Made by a program: the position numbers and the translations under genes
Shown here: piece by piece, positions 1-7,513 of the stretch
How the letters are laid out: the number at the start of each line of letters is the position of its first letter
How positions within the stretch are numbered: position 1 is the stretch's first letter
Assembly (NCBI GenBank): GCA_026391675.1
Contig: JAPLDQ010000033.1
Span: 1-42,291 of the forward strand
Reading direction: 5' to 3'
Source of the DNA: Bacteroidota bacterium
GTDB taxonomy: Bacteria > Bacteroidota > Bacteroidia > Bacteroidales > JACABE01
DNA: 42,291 nucleotides
Notes under the pieces: model-generated
What the model saw: the letters and a program-made list of their open reading frames with translations, nothing else
Databases searched by the model: none
Told to the model about the DNA's origin: nothing

Positions 1-2
1 AA

Positions 3-332
3 ATAAACCAATTAGGTAACCAGCAAGTTTGGCTTGATTGGATTGACCGATTTGGAATGGAATTTCAATCAGCAGATAATTTATCCGATAAGGACAAGAA
101 ACAACTAATAAATTCGGTGATTAAAGATATACTAGTGACATATGACCATTCTAATAAACTGCACCTTTTAAGCTTAAATTTTCGGCTGCCAATTTTATGT
201 AGTTTGGATAGCTTATTAAGTAAAAATGTGACAGTGATTAAGCGGTTCAAAAATACTCCTAAAGTACTCCTAACTACTGAAAATACAGATGCACCAAATT
301 CCCCCCTTTCGGGCTTACTCAACAGTAACTGA
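3..332 (+). CDS. Serine recombinase, C-terminal fragment (cut by window edge)
   Basis: The frame is open from base 3 to the stop at 330-332, so the start lies outside the window; the ATG at 57 is internal. The segment LSDKDKKQLINSVIKDI followed by a NFRLPI-type beta strand resembles the end of large serine recombinases (resolvase/recombinase family), where a helical stretch precedes a short strand after the zinc-ribbon and coiled-coil region. The catalytic resolvase domain is not visible. The last codons run antisense into the final codons of glmS, so the two genes converge and overlap by 18 bases. Such recombinases cut and rejoin DNA at attachment sites of mobile elements, so this may mark the edge of an element. 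The family call rests on about 50 residues; a degenerate remnant is also possible. Confidence 0.55.
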   Translation: MNQLGNQQVWLDWIDRFGMEFQSADNLSDKDKKQLINSVIKDILVTYDHSNKLHLLSLNFRLPILCSLDSLLSKNVTVIKRFKNTPKVLLTTENTDAPNSPLSGLLNSN

Positions 333-2153
333 TTTCGCCAGGTTTCTGGGCTGGTCAACATTACAGCCTCTGTTGATGGCTATATGGTAAGCCAGTAACT
401 GTAAAGGTACGGTTGCCAGAATAGGAACCAGCATTTCCTTTACTTCAGGAATCTCAATATAGAAATCAGATAATTCTTTAACCGTTACATCGCCTTTGGT
501 AATAATGGAAATAATTTTCCCTTTACGGGCTTTTACTTCCTGAATATTACTGATAACTTTTTCGTAGGTTCCCTGATTGGTTGCAATAACTACCACCGGC
601 ATTTCAGCATCAATCAATGCAATGGGTCCGTGTTTCATTTCAGCTGCAGGATAGCCTTCAGCATGGATATAGGAGATTTCTTTCAGTTTCAACGCACCTT
701 CCAATGCTACAGGGAAGTTATAACCACGTCCTAAATACAGGAAATTGCGGGCGTACGTAAATATTTTTGCAATTTCTTTGATATTTTTATCCTGTTTCAA
801 CACTTCAGTTACCATTTGAGGAATGGCTTCCAGTTCATCCACAATTTCTTTGAATAATTCATTGTCAACACATCCTTTTTCCTGAGCAATGGCCAGGGCC
901 ATCAACGTAAGAACAGCAACCTGAGCTGTAAATGCCTTGGTAGATGCTACGCCAATTTCAGGGCCTGCATGTGTGAATGAGCCCGTATGTGCTGCTCTTG
1001 CAATAGATGAACCCACTACATTGCAAATACCATAAATGAAAGCACCCTGAGATTTGGCCAGCTCAATGGCGGCTAAAGTATCGGCAGTTTCACCTGATTG
1101 TGAAATAGCGATAATAATATCGTCTTTAAAAATCAATGGTTTACGGTAGCGGAATTCAGATGAATATTCAACTTCTACCGGAATCTTGGCCAGTTCTTCA
1201 AATAAATATTCGGCAACCAGACCTGCATGCCATGATGTTCCACAGGCAAGTATAATAATTCTTCTGGCATTGATAAATTTATCTTTGTGGTCAATTATAC
1301 CGGCTAATGAAATATGATGGATTTCTTTATGAATACGTCCGCGGCAACTATCGAAAATAGTTTTGGGCTGTTCGTAAATTTCCTTGAGCATGAAATGTTC
1401 ATAACCTTCTTTTTCAAGTTCGCTTAAGTTCATTTCAAGCTTGTGAATCATTGGTGTTTTCACTACATTTTTAATGGTTTTTACCACTAATTCTTCTCCT
1501 CTTTTCAGAATGGCAATTTCTTCATCATCCAGATATACTACGTTTTTAGTATATTCAATGATAGGTGTTGCATCAGAAGCCAGGAAAAAATCATCTTCAC
1601 CAATGCCGATTACCAAAGGACTTCCTTTCCGGGCAGCAATCAGGGTATTGGGGTCGTCTTTTGAAATAATAACAATGGCATAAGCACCTACAGCCTGATT
1701 TAAGGCTAATTGCACTGCATCAAACACACTGCAATTATTTTTAACCTTTATGTATTCAATGAGTTGGATTAATACCTCAGTGTCGGTATTACTTGAAAAA
1801 GTATATCCGTTTTTTAATAATTCTCCTTTTAAAACGGCATAATTTTCAATAATGCCATTATGAATTAATGCCAGACTTTCTGATTGAGAAAAATGCGGAT
1901 GCGCATTAACATCATTGGGTTCGCCATGTGTTGCCCAGCGTGTATGGGCCATTCCAATGGTTCCGTGCAGATCTTTATCTTTAACAAAGTTCTCCAGATC
2001 AGAAACTTTACCTTTGGTTTTATAAACCCTTAATTTATCGTTTAGGATTGCAATGCCGGCGCTGTCGTAACCTCTGTATTCCAAACGATGCAAGCCTTTA
2101 ATCAATATCGGATAAGCCTCTCGGGGACCTATATATCCTACTATTCCGCACAT
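315..2153 (-). CDS. glmS: Glutamine-fructose-6-phosphate aminotransferase (isomerizing)
   Basis: Converts fructose 6-phosphate and glutamine to glucosamine 6-phosphate and glutamate, the entry step to UDP-GlcNAc for peptidoglycan and lipid A; cytoplasmic. At 612 residues it has the usual family length and looks complete. The N-terminal nucleophile Cys2 lies in MCGIVGYIG, followed by RGYDSAG (27-33), HTRWATHG (70-77) and HNGIIENY (98-105) of the class II glutamine amidotransferase domain. Two SIS sugar-isomerase domains follow, with SQSGETADT in the first and EGYPAAEMKHGPIALID in the second. The canonical end DQPRNLAKSVTVE is intact. The gene is last in a minus-strand operon, 10 bases after the DUF4270 gene, and converges on the recombinase fragment. 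Confidence 0.98.
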   Translation of the reverse strand: MCGIVGYIGPREAYPILIKGLHRLEYRGYDSAGIAILNDKLRVYKTKGKVSDLENFVKDKDLHGTIGMAHTRWATHGEPNDVNAHPHFSQSESLALIHNGIIENYAVLKGELLKNGYTFSSNTDTEVLIQLIEYIKVKNNCSVFDAVQLALNQAVGAYAIVIISKDDPNTLIAARKGSPLVIGIGEDDFFLASDATPIIEYTKNVVYLDDEEIAILKRGEELVVKTIKNVVKTPMIHKLEMNLSELEKEGYEHFMLKEIYEQPKTIFDSCRGRIHKEIHHISLAGIIDHKDKFINARRIIILACGTSWHAGLVAEYLFEELAKIPVEVEYSSEFRYRKPLIFKDDIIIAISQSGETADTLAAIELAKSQGAFIYGICNVVGSSIARAAHTGSFTHAGPEIGVASTKAFTAQVAVLTLMALAIAQEKGCVDNELFKEIVDELEAIPQMVTEVLKQDKNIKEIAKIFTYARNFLYLGRGYNFPVALEGALKLKEISYIHAEGYPAAEMKHGPIALIDAEMPVVVIATNQGTYEKVISNIQEVKARKGKIISIITKGDVTVKELSDFYIEIPEVKEMLVPILATVPLQLLAYHIAINRGCNVDQPRNLAKSVTVE

Positions 2154-2163
2154 AAAAAATAAA

Positions 2164-3612
2164 TTATTTTATTACAGTATATTTTAACTCTAGTTTCATT
2201 CTGTTGGCTAAGGATTTATCGGTTCCTCCAAATACAAACCTGTTAGCAATAGACTTTTTCCTGTCAATTACCAAATCCAGACCATAATCAGTATCCATAT
2301 AATTCAGCAGATATTGAACATATCTGGTAATCCTAATCCTGTATTCTTTTGTTGTAGCATTATAACTTCCGTCAATAAAACTGAATCCTTCCAAATGATC
2401 AGGTAAAATATCAAAACTTCTGCCGGTGAGTTTTTTGAAAAGACCAATTAATGGAGGCGCTGTATTATAAGTGTTTGCATCAATATTTTTAAGAACCAGT
2501 GTAGCTTCATTTATAACAACTTTTTTATCTTTAAATGAGCTTCTTAAATTAGGAAATTTAAGATTTACTTTAACACCACCCATAGATTGTAAATACAATT
2601 TTTGTGTTCCCAGTGTAGTATCTTTTATAAAACCACCTAATCCAAGTTGTTTCTTGAAATCAGTTTCAGCAGACAGTGTGCCATTTGAACCGCTATAATT
2701 ATAATGGTCGAAGTGGGTGTATTTAGGACTTTGGTCGTTAATTACAAAATTATATTTGGTGCTGAATGTATCCGTTGCATTCTTTTTATAATATATGGAT
2801 AAATTAGCGAATTGGGTTGAAATCAGATTAAAATATACCATTGCACCTTTATTATCCTGCGTTGTATTTAAAGGTAAGGATTGTATGTATAACCCTTTAA
2901 AATTAGATGTGAACACATCATTATCAAGCAAGAAATTTGGATTTTGTAAAAATTTATCGCCAAACGAATTGTCTAATTTTATTTTTAATAAAGGCGGATA
3001 CTTAACACCATCATAAGTAACACTATCAGTAGTATTAGGCATAATGGTTGTATTGGCAACAGCAATACTGTTATAATCCAACACTCTTTCAGCATAATAA
3101 GAACTGTCAAGAGACATTTTTTGATTTAGTTGAAAAACCTTTATTTGCAAGGGATATGATTTGGAAGTATTATCAGAAGCTTTGTAAATACCGGAGTAAG
3201 GCAAGTATAATATTATTGAATCGCAATGATTTTGTGTTATAGGAAAATTCGGACTGATAGTTGAAAGCCTGTATTGTGTGAAGATACTGGCTGAAGTTGT
3301 TCCAAAAACAGGATCATTATACGTTCCAAGCATTTTATCGACACAATAGGCCGGAACTTGTTTTCCGTTTAAGATATAGATACGGGCCATTAAAATATCG
3401 TTGATATCATAGTCTGTTCTTATTGAATCATCTATAACGGAATAGGCAATTATAGTAGAAGTATCAGAAAATTCAAGCCCAATTTTTTCATTTGGCGATT
3501 GCAGACTTAAGCCAACTAAATCCGGTTCTTTTACACAGGAAGCAAAACTTAAGATTAATCCGAAAAGGGAGAATAGTGCAAGGGTCTTTAACGTAATAAA
3601 TAGTTTTTTCAT
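2164..3612 (-). CDS. DUF4270 family surface lipoprotein
   Basis: A 482-residue protein with a lipoprotein signal peptide (hydrophobic stretch 8-24, candidate lipidated Cys26 in SFASC). The early motif DTSTIIAYSVIDDSIRTD and the pattern of Asp/Asn-rich beta strands fit DUF4270, a family I know only from Bacteroidota. No enzymatic motif is visible. It sits between the GT5-like gene (35-base gap) and glmS (10-base gap), a linkage I recall from other Bacteroidota. A -7-like element at 3639-3646 just after the upstream stop codon suggests it can also be transcribed separately with glmS. Exact function is unknown; an outer-membrane or surface role is inferred from the lipobox. Confidence 0.85.
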   Translation of the reverse strand: MKKLFITLKTLALFSLFGLILSFASCVKEPDLVGLSLQSPNEKIGLEFSDTSTIIAYSVIDDSIRTDYDINDILMARIYILNGKQVPAYCVDKMLGTYNDPVFGTTSASIFTQYRLSTISPNFPITQNHCDSIILYLPYSGIYKASDNTSKSYPLQIKVFQLNQKMSLDSSYYAERVLDYNSIAVANTTIMPNTTDSVTYDGVKYPPLLKIKLDNSFGDKFLQNPNFLLDNDVFTSNFKGLYIQSLPLNTTQDNKGAMVYFNLISTQFANLSIYYKKNATDTFSTKYNFVINDQSPKYTHFDHYNYSGSNGTLSAETDFKKQLGLGGFIKDTTLGTQKLYLQSMGGVKVNLKFPNLRSSFKDKKVVINEATLVLKNIDANTYNTAPPLIGLFKKLTGRSFDILPDHLEGFSFIDGSYNATTKEYRIRITRYVQYLLNYMDTDYGLDLVIDRKKSIANRFVFGGTDKSLANRMKLELKYTVIK

Positions 3613-3638
3613 GTATTCTTTTAAAAATTAATAGAAGG

Positions 3639-3646
3639 CAAATGTA
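3639..3646 (-). promoter_or_regulatory. Candidate internal -7 element before DUF4270
   Basis: On the minus strand the sequence reads TACATTTG, matching the Bacteroidota -7 consensus TAnnTTTG, 26 bases before the DUF4270 ATG and directly after the upstream stop codon. No TTG or TTTG lies at the usual 19-21 base spacing upstream, so this is only a half-supported promoter. Confidence 0.35.
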
Positions 3647-3647
3647 G

Positions 3648-4472
3648 CTATGAAGTTATGACTTCACTTACAAGAACTTCATCGTAAAACTTAGCGTAAG
3701 CAGGTATATACTTATCTTTTGGCTGGTAAGATAAAATAGGTTTTCCACTATTTTTTGCGTAAGACAACACTTCTTTATTTACGATTTCACTACCAACAAT
3801 AATCCCATCAGAAAAGTCTATGGCTGCTTTCATTACGTTAACGAAAGTTGCTGTTTTATATTGTTTGGTGTCTTTGGAGGTAATACCCGGCAATTTAATT
3901 TTTTCGGCAAAATCATTATTCAAGGTTTCATTAAAATCATCATCATATAAAGAAATTACAACTTTAGTATCTGAAAATAATGGATTATCTTTTACTGCTT
4001 TTTTTATATATAGTGGTATCAAACTTGTCATCCAGCCATGGCAATGTATTATTTCAGGAGACCAGCTTAATTTTTTAACGGTTTCAATAACACCTCTTGA
4101 AAAGAAAATAATACGTTCGTCGTTATCATTATAGAAAACGTTATTTTTATCAGCAAAAACAGCTTTTCGCTGAAAATAATCTTCGTTATCAATAAAGTAA
4201 ATCTGCATACGGGCTGATTGTATGGAAGCAACTTTTATAATTAAAGGATGATCGTGGTCGTTGATGATTAAATTCATCCCTGAAAGCCGGATAACTTCGT
4301 GAAGTTGATTTCTTCTTTCATTGATATTTCCAAATCTTGGCATGAACGTTCTGATTTCTTTACCCATTTCCTGTATGCCTTGAGGAAGAAAGCGCCCGAT
4401 ATTAGCCATATGGCTTTCCTTTAAATAGGGCGTAATCTCCTGGGTAACAAATAATATCCTGCCTTTACTCAT
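3648..4472 (-). CDS. GT5-like glycogen/starch synthase N-terminal domain protein
   Basis: A 274-residue protein matching only the N-terminal Rossmann half of family GT5 glycogen synthases: it opens with GRILFVTQEITPYLKESHMA and holds EIIHCHGWMTSLIPLYIK near 140-158, equivalent to the HAHDWH region. The C-terminal nucleotide-sugar-binding half is absent, and the next gene follows within 35 bases, so this is a single-domain form, not a truncation by frameshift. The K-T-G-G-L ADP-glucose loop of true synthases is replaced here by KESHM, and the Asp of HAHDW is Gly. Catalysis as a glycogen synthase is therefore doubtful. It leads an operon with DUF4270 and glmS, which hints at a role in envelope sugar metabolism. 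A good promoter lies at 4511-4541. Confidence 0.8.
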   Translation of the reverse strand: MSKGRILFVTQEITPYLKESHMANIGRFLPQGIQEMGKEIRTFMPRFGNINERRNQLHEVIRLSGMNLIINDHDHPLIIKVASIQSARMQIYFIDNEDYFQRKAVFADKNNVFYNDNDERIIFFSRGVIETVKKLSWSPEIIHCHGWMTSLIPLYIKKAVKDNPLFSDTKVVISLYDDDFNETLNNDFAEKIKLPGITSKDTKQYKTATFVNVMKAAIDFSDGIIVGSEIVNKEVLSYAKNSGKPILSYQPKDKYIPAYAKFYDEVLVSEVITS

Positions 4473-4510
4473 CTTTTTCTAAATTTAAATTAGAATGTAT
4501 AGTTTTTTTG

Positions 4511-4541
4511 CAAAATTAGTTAAAAATTAGAACTTAATCAA
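4511..4541 (-). promoter_or_regulatory. Promoter of GT5-like/DUF4270/glmS operon
   Basis: On the minus strand a TTG (-33 element, 4541-4539) is followed after 20 bases by TAATTTTG (-7 element, 4518-4511). Sequence and spacing fit the Bacteroidota housekeeping sigma consensus TTTG-N19-21-TAnnTTTG. The leader to the ATG at 4472 is about 30 bases. Confidence 0.65.
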
Positions 4542-4572
4542 TTTTAATTTATAATGTTATTGTGATAAAAAT

Positions 4573-5979
4573 TTAATTTTCAGCAGGTGGATAGGATTCA
4601 AGACAAGTAAAAGTAAAGAAAGTTGTTTTGCCTTTTATAATATTAAATTTGAAACTTTCATTTTTTGTTGCACCACTGGAGGAATTTGCAGAAAAATTAA
4701 TACTGTTTTCGCCTGGAGGCAAAGGTATTCTTGTATAAGAAACAGAATAAGGCAGAGTTTGCCAGTTGCGGGTATCGGTTTTTTCAGTTAATGCATTAAA
4801 GATACTGATTGCTGTACCCAGGTTTTCGTTTTTTTTATCCGCAGCTGCTTCCAGTGCTTTTTTTGTAGCTAATCTTAATACTGCATTGGCCATTTCACGA
4901 AGCATTCTGTCACTAAGGGTTTTAAATGCTATCCCATTTATATCCTGAGCAAACTGCAACGGATAAGCCTTACCACCCACAGTAATCTGGGCATTGGTGA
5001 ATACAGGCTTACGTTCCAGATATTTAGGAAAAGCAATTCTTAATAAGCTTAATTGCGAAAATCCTGATTTTTCATTGTCGGGTTTATCGCCAATAAAAAT
5101 AGGGAAAGACATACCGTATTGTTCATTGGCAAATGTTACAAAACCATCTTTGCTGCTGGTTTTTGTAAAATTAATGCTCCACTCTGACTTTACAGGGCCA
5201 AAGCCGTTATGCCAGAAAAAAACAAGTTCACCGCCATCATTCGGTTTGTTTTCGTACTTCAGATTGAATTTTTGTTCATAAAAACGGAGTTCTTCATTAA
5301 ATCCTGTGCGGTAAGCTGCTCGCATCAAATCCCATTTTAACTGCTCAGGCACCTGCATGTTAAAATTTTTCTGGTATGAATTCTCATAAACATTTAAAGC
5401 ATTGCGGTAAGCTATAAATGCATCGTTATACTCACGGTTGGCATCGTAAATCAAACCCATTACAATATGAGCAAAAGCATCGTCCTGATAGCGGTTTTTA
5501 TGGTCAGGATATTTGTCATTTAATTGATTTAGCTTTTCGTTTATTTTTCTTACCTCAACCAGCGCTTCATTTGGTTTACCAATATTCAGATAATTAAGCG
5601 CTTTAAAATAATTTACCATTACCACTTCAAAATCTTCCGGTTTATAAGGTTTTACCATAGGATTGGTAACTAATGCCAAAGCTTCAAGTCCAAAGTTTTT
5701 CTGGTAATCTTCAATAATTTTATCTGCTTCTTCAAAAGCCACATTACTTTCAGCATTTTCATTCATCATCCAGCCAAGCCAGCCTTTATTAAACAAATAT
5801 AAAACACGGTTTTTCCCTGTTTTACCTTTGTCTTTTTCCAGCAAATCCTTTGCTTTTGGTAATTCGCCATTGGCAACATGGTTCTGAAATTTCAGATTCT
5901 GCTGATAATAGGTTGCACAGGAGGTTAACAAGAAAATAACCGGGAATACTAATAGTGTTATGGTATGTTTTTTAAGCAT
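4573..5979 (-). CDS. COG3014-like TPR lipoprotein
   Basis: A 468-residue lipoprotein with lipobox LLTSC (Cys21). Residues about 30-240 are helical and repeat-like (NKGWLGWMMNENAESNVAFEEADKI; FKALNYLNIGKPNEALVEVRKI), typical of tetratricopeptide folds. The second half is beta-rich, with an LPPGENSINF-type strand near the end. The overall pattern resembles COG3014, an uncharacterised lipoprotein family. In proteobacteria, as I recall, this family neighbours an LpoB-like gene and an LPP20-like gene, and here the same three types lie together on the minus strand. It is separated from the LpoB-like gene by a hairpin terminator at 6057-6084, so it may have its own transcript. Function unknown; anchored in the periplasm or outer membrane by inference. 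Confidence 0.75.
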   Translation of the reverse strand: MLKKHTITLLVFPVIFLLTSCATYYQQNLKFQNHVANGELPKAKDLLEKDKGKTGKNRVLYLFNKGWLGWMMNENAESNVAFEEADKIIEDYQKNFGLEALALVTNPMVKPYKPEDFEVVMVNYFKALNYLNIGKPNEALVEVRKINEKLNQLNDKYPDHKNRYQDDAFAHIVMGLIYDANREYNDAFIAYRNALNVYENSYQKNFNMQVPEQLKWDLMRAAYRTGFNEELRFYEQKFNLKYENKPNDGGELVFFWHNGFGPVKSEWSINFTKTSSKDGFVTFANEQYGMSFPIFIGDKPDNEKSGFSQLSLLRIAFPKYLERKPVFTNAQITVGGKAYPLQFAQDINGIAFKTLSDRMLREMANAVLRLATKKALEAAADKKNENLGTAISIFNALTEKTDTRNWQTLPYSVSYTRIPLPPGENSINFSANSSSGATKNESFKFNIIKGKTTFFTFTCLESYPPAEN

Positions 5980-6056
5980 GAAACGTTATTAAGTTATTGG
6001 TTATTAAGATATTTGTTAACTTTTAAACTTTATTGTGTTATATTGCAAAATAAATA

Positions 6057-6084
6057 AACGGAGTAAAATTTACTTCACTCCGTT
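6057..6084 (-). terminator. Intrinsic terminator after LpoB-like gene
   Basis: AACGGAGT (6057-6064) pairs with ACTCCGTT (6077-6084) across a 12-base loop; on the minus strand the stem is followed by a T-rich tract. It lies 22 bases beyond the LpoB-like stop codon. Confidence 0.7.
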
Positions 6085-6105
6085 CATTTATTATTTTCAA
6101 AATTA

Positions 6106-6696
6106 TTAATCAGAAATAACTTTTTTAATTTCTTTATCGCCTATCCAAACAATTTCGTTGGTTTCGATATTGGTAAGTTCGAGGTTGATTTTGTAATTGA
6201 CTACTTTATCTTTGTTAAATGAGTCAACGGTAGAATTAATACTTCCCTGCAAAATAAAGTCAGCACCTAATTCTTTACCCCATTTTTTGGTAGTTTCTGC
6301 TGAAGCATAATCCTGTTGGTCAGCTCTTTCGCCACGTAATTGTTCTCTTTTTTCTCCGGCCTGTACCAGTCTGACTCTTCTGTCCATCAAAAAGGCTCTT
6401 TCAACATCTTTAATAAAGTCTTCGGTACTGATGTGTTCACTTGTTTTGTTATTTACCAGACCTACAATTACGATAGGTCTTTTTCCTTCGTTATTTTTCT
6501 GGTATTCAGGCAGCCATGCTTCGCTTAAAACCTGAGTTATCATGGCTTCTGCTGTTAATTTAGCATCTGTATCGTTCCAGCGTCCGCTTAAATCGAATTG
6601 TTGATTGGGCGCTACACGCTTAACTTCTCTGGATGGTGAGCAAGCAGTGATAACTAAAGCAAAAACAATAATGGATAGTTTGAAAATCTTTTTCAT
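6106..6696 (-). CDS. LpoB-like penicillin-binding protein activator lipoprotein
   Basis: A 196-residue lipoprotein with signal peptide and Cys19 (VITAC). After a short linker containing the motif FDLSGRWNDTDAKLTAEAMI it has the alternating alpha/beta pattern of the LpoB/COG3417 family: RPIVIVGLVNNKTSEHI, EDFIKDVERAFL, and LGADFILQGSINSTV near residues 144-158. In enterobacteria LpoB is an outer-membrane lipoprotein that activates the peptidoglycan synthase PBP1b; that exact role cannot be assumed in Bacteroidota, where the partner is unknown. It lies between an LPP20-like lipoprotein gene upstream and the COG3014-like gene downstream, with hairpin terminators on both sides and a -7 element in front, so it is probably a single-gene unit. 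Confidence 0.82.
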   Translation of the reverse strand: MKKIFKLSIIVFALVITACSPSREVKRVAPNQQFDLSGRWNDTDAKLTAEAMITQVLSEAWLPEYQKNNEGKRPIVIVGLVNNKTSEHISTEDFIKDVERAFLMDRRVRLVQAGEKREQLRGERADQQDYASAETTKKWGKELGADFILQGSINSTVDSFNKDKVVNYKINLELTNIETNEIVWIGDKEIKKVISD

Positions 6697-6747
6697 TATG
6701 TTAAAATTTAAGGTTTACAATATTTTTTCTTTCAACAAATCTTATGC

Positions 6748-6755
6748 CAAAGATA
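6748..6755 (-). promoter_or_regulatory. -7 element for LpoB-like gene
   Basis: Minus strand TATCTTTG matches TAnnTTTG, 51 bases before the ATG. It touches the terminator of the preceding gene, so termination and re-initiation are packed together. No clear -33 element is seen. Confidence 0.45.
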
Positions 6756-6757
6756 CA

Positions 6758-6788
6758 AAAAAAAGGGAATGAAATATTCCCTTTTTTT
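6758..6788 (-). terminator. Intrinsic terminator after small LPP20-like gene
   Basis: AAAAAAAGGGAAT (6758-6770) pairs fully with ATTCCCTTTTTTT (6776-6788) across a 5-base loop, giving a T-run on the minus strand. It lies 14 bases past the stop codon of the gene at 6803-7396. Confidence 0.85.
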
Positions 6789-6802
6789 CTATCGAAACTG
6801 AA

Positions 6803-7396
6803 TTATTTAGTTTCAAATTTCTTCATTTCTTCATCAAAAGTTTTCTTGAATTTTTCGTAATCGTAATCGATTTTTAGTTCTTTGTCGGCTGAAAGTTTGT
6901 TGCCAACTCCTTTAATAATATCTTCAGCAGTAATTTCTATACAAATATAGGTTTTGTAATTACCATCTGATGTTTTGGTTTGTTTTTCGCAGATAACCCT
7001 TACACCGTTGAGTTGCTGGTTGATTACTTCCCGGGTATTGCCTTCAAATCTTTCTTCCAGACCTTCTTTATTGTTGGCTTCAGTTGATTTAATATAATTA
7101 TCAGTTACACCTTTCATGGTGGTTTGTATTAAACCTGCCAGCTCGCCTTTGGCATTGGTCATGGCTTTTTTCTTGGAAACCATCTGATCCAGGCTTTCAC
7201 CCACAGCACTTGCCCTGAATAATTCTTTGGTGCTCATGAATTCTTTTTCGCCGGCACAGTAATTGTTGATTAATACTTCGCCTTTTGGCTGAGGAGGAGG
7301 AGGTGGTGGTGCAACCACTTTTTCTTTTGATTTACAGGAGGTTGCCAACACAGCAATCATTAAAATTGCTGATAAATAATACGATAATTTTTTCAT
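6803..7396 (-). CDS. LPP20-like small lipoprotein
   Basis: A 197-residue lipoprotein (lipobox ATSC, Cys21) with a hexaproline run at 31-36 that probably forms an extended spacer from the membrane. The body carries FRASAVGESLDQMVSKKKAM, then ANAKGELAGL-type alternation and a final strand pair (GVRVICEKQ..., YKTYICIEI), which fits the LPP20/COG3018-like fold (helix with Ala-rich face followed by a beta pair). Cys47 lies within NNYCAGEKEF. It is preceded by a larger LPP20-domain lipoprotein and followed by the LpoB-like gene. Function unknown. The family call is by pattern only and is weaker than that of its upstream neighbour. Confidence 0.65.
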   Translation of the reverse strand: MKKLSYYLSAILMIAVLATSCKSKEKVVAPPPPPPQPKGEVLINNYCAGEKEFMSTKELFRASAVGESLDQMVSKKKAMTNAKGELAGLIQTTMKGVTDNYIKSTEANNKEGLEERFEGNTREVINQQLNGVRVICEKQTKTSDGNYKTYICIEITAEDIIKGVGNKLSADKELKIDYDYEKFKKTFDEEMKKFETK

Positions 7397-7513
7397 AATC
7401 CTTTGTTGTTAAATGAATACTGTTTTATATATTTTTGATTGTCAAATTTTATGCCAAAACAATCTCAGGTTTTTAAGTCTATAATTTAGCTGATGTAAAA
7501 TTATATAAAAAAT

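Noticed and set aside
65-361. 98-codon minus-strand open frame at the left edge
   Set aside because: Antisense to the recombinase fragment, which has recognisable family sequence.
315-420. Tn7-type attachment with Tn7 ends
   Set aside because: No Tn7 end repeats or tns genes are visible; only the serine recombinase fragment is present.
3648-4472. Truncated glycogen synthase pseudogene
   Set aside because: The single-domain form has a clean start, stop and promoter, and no remnant of the C-terminal half follows.
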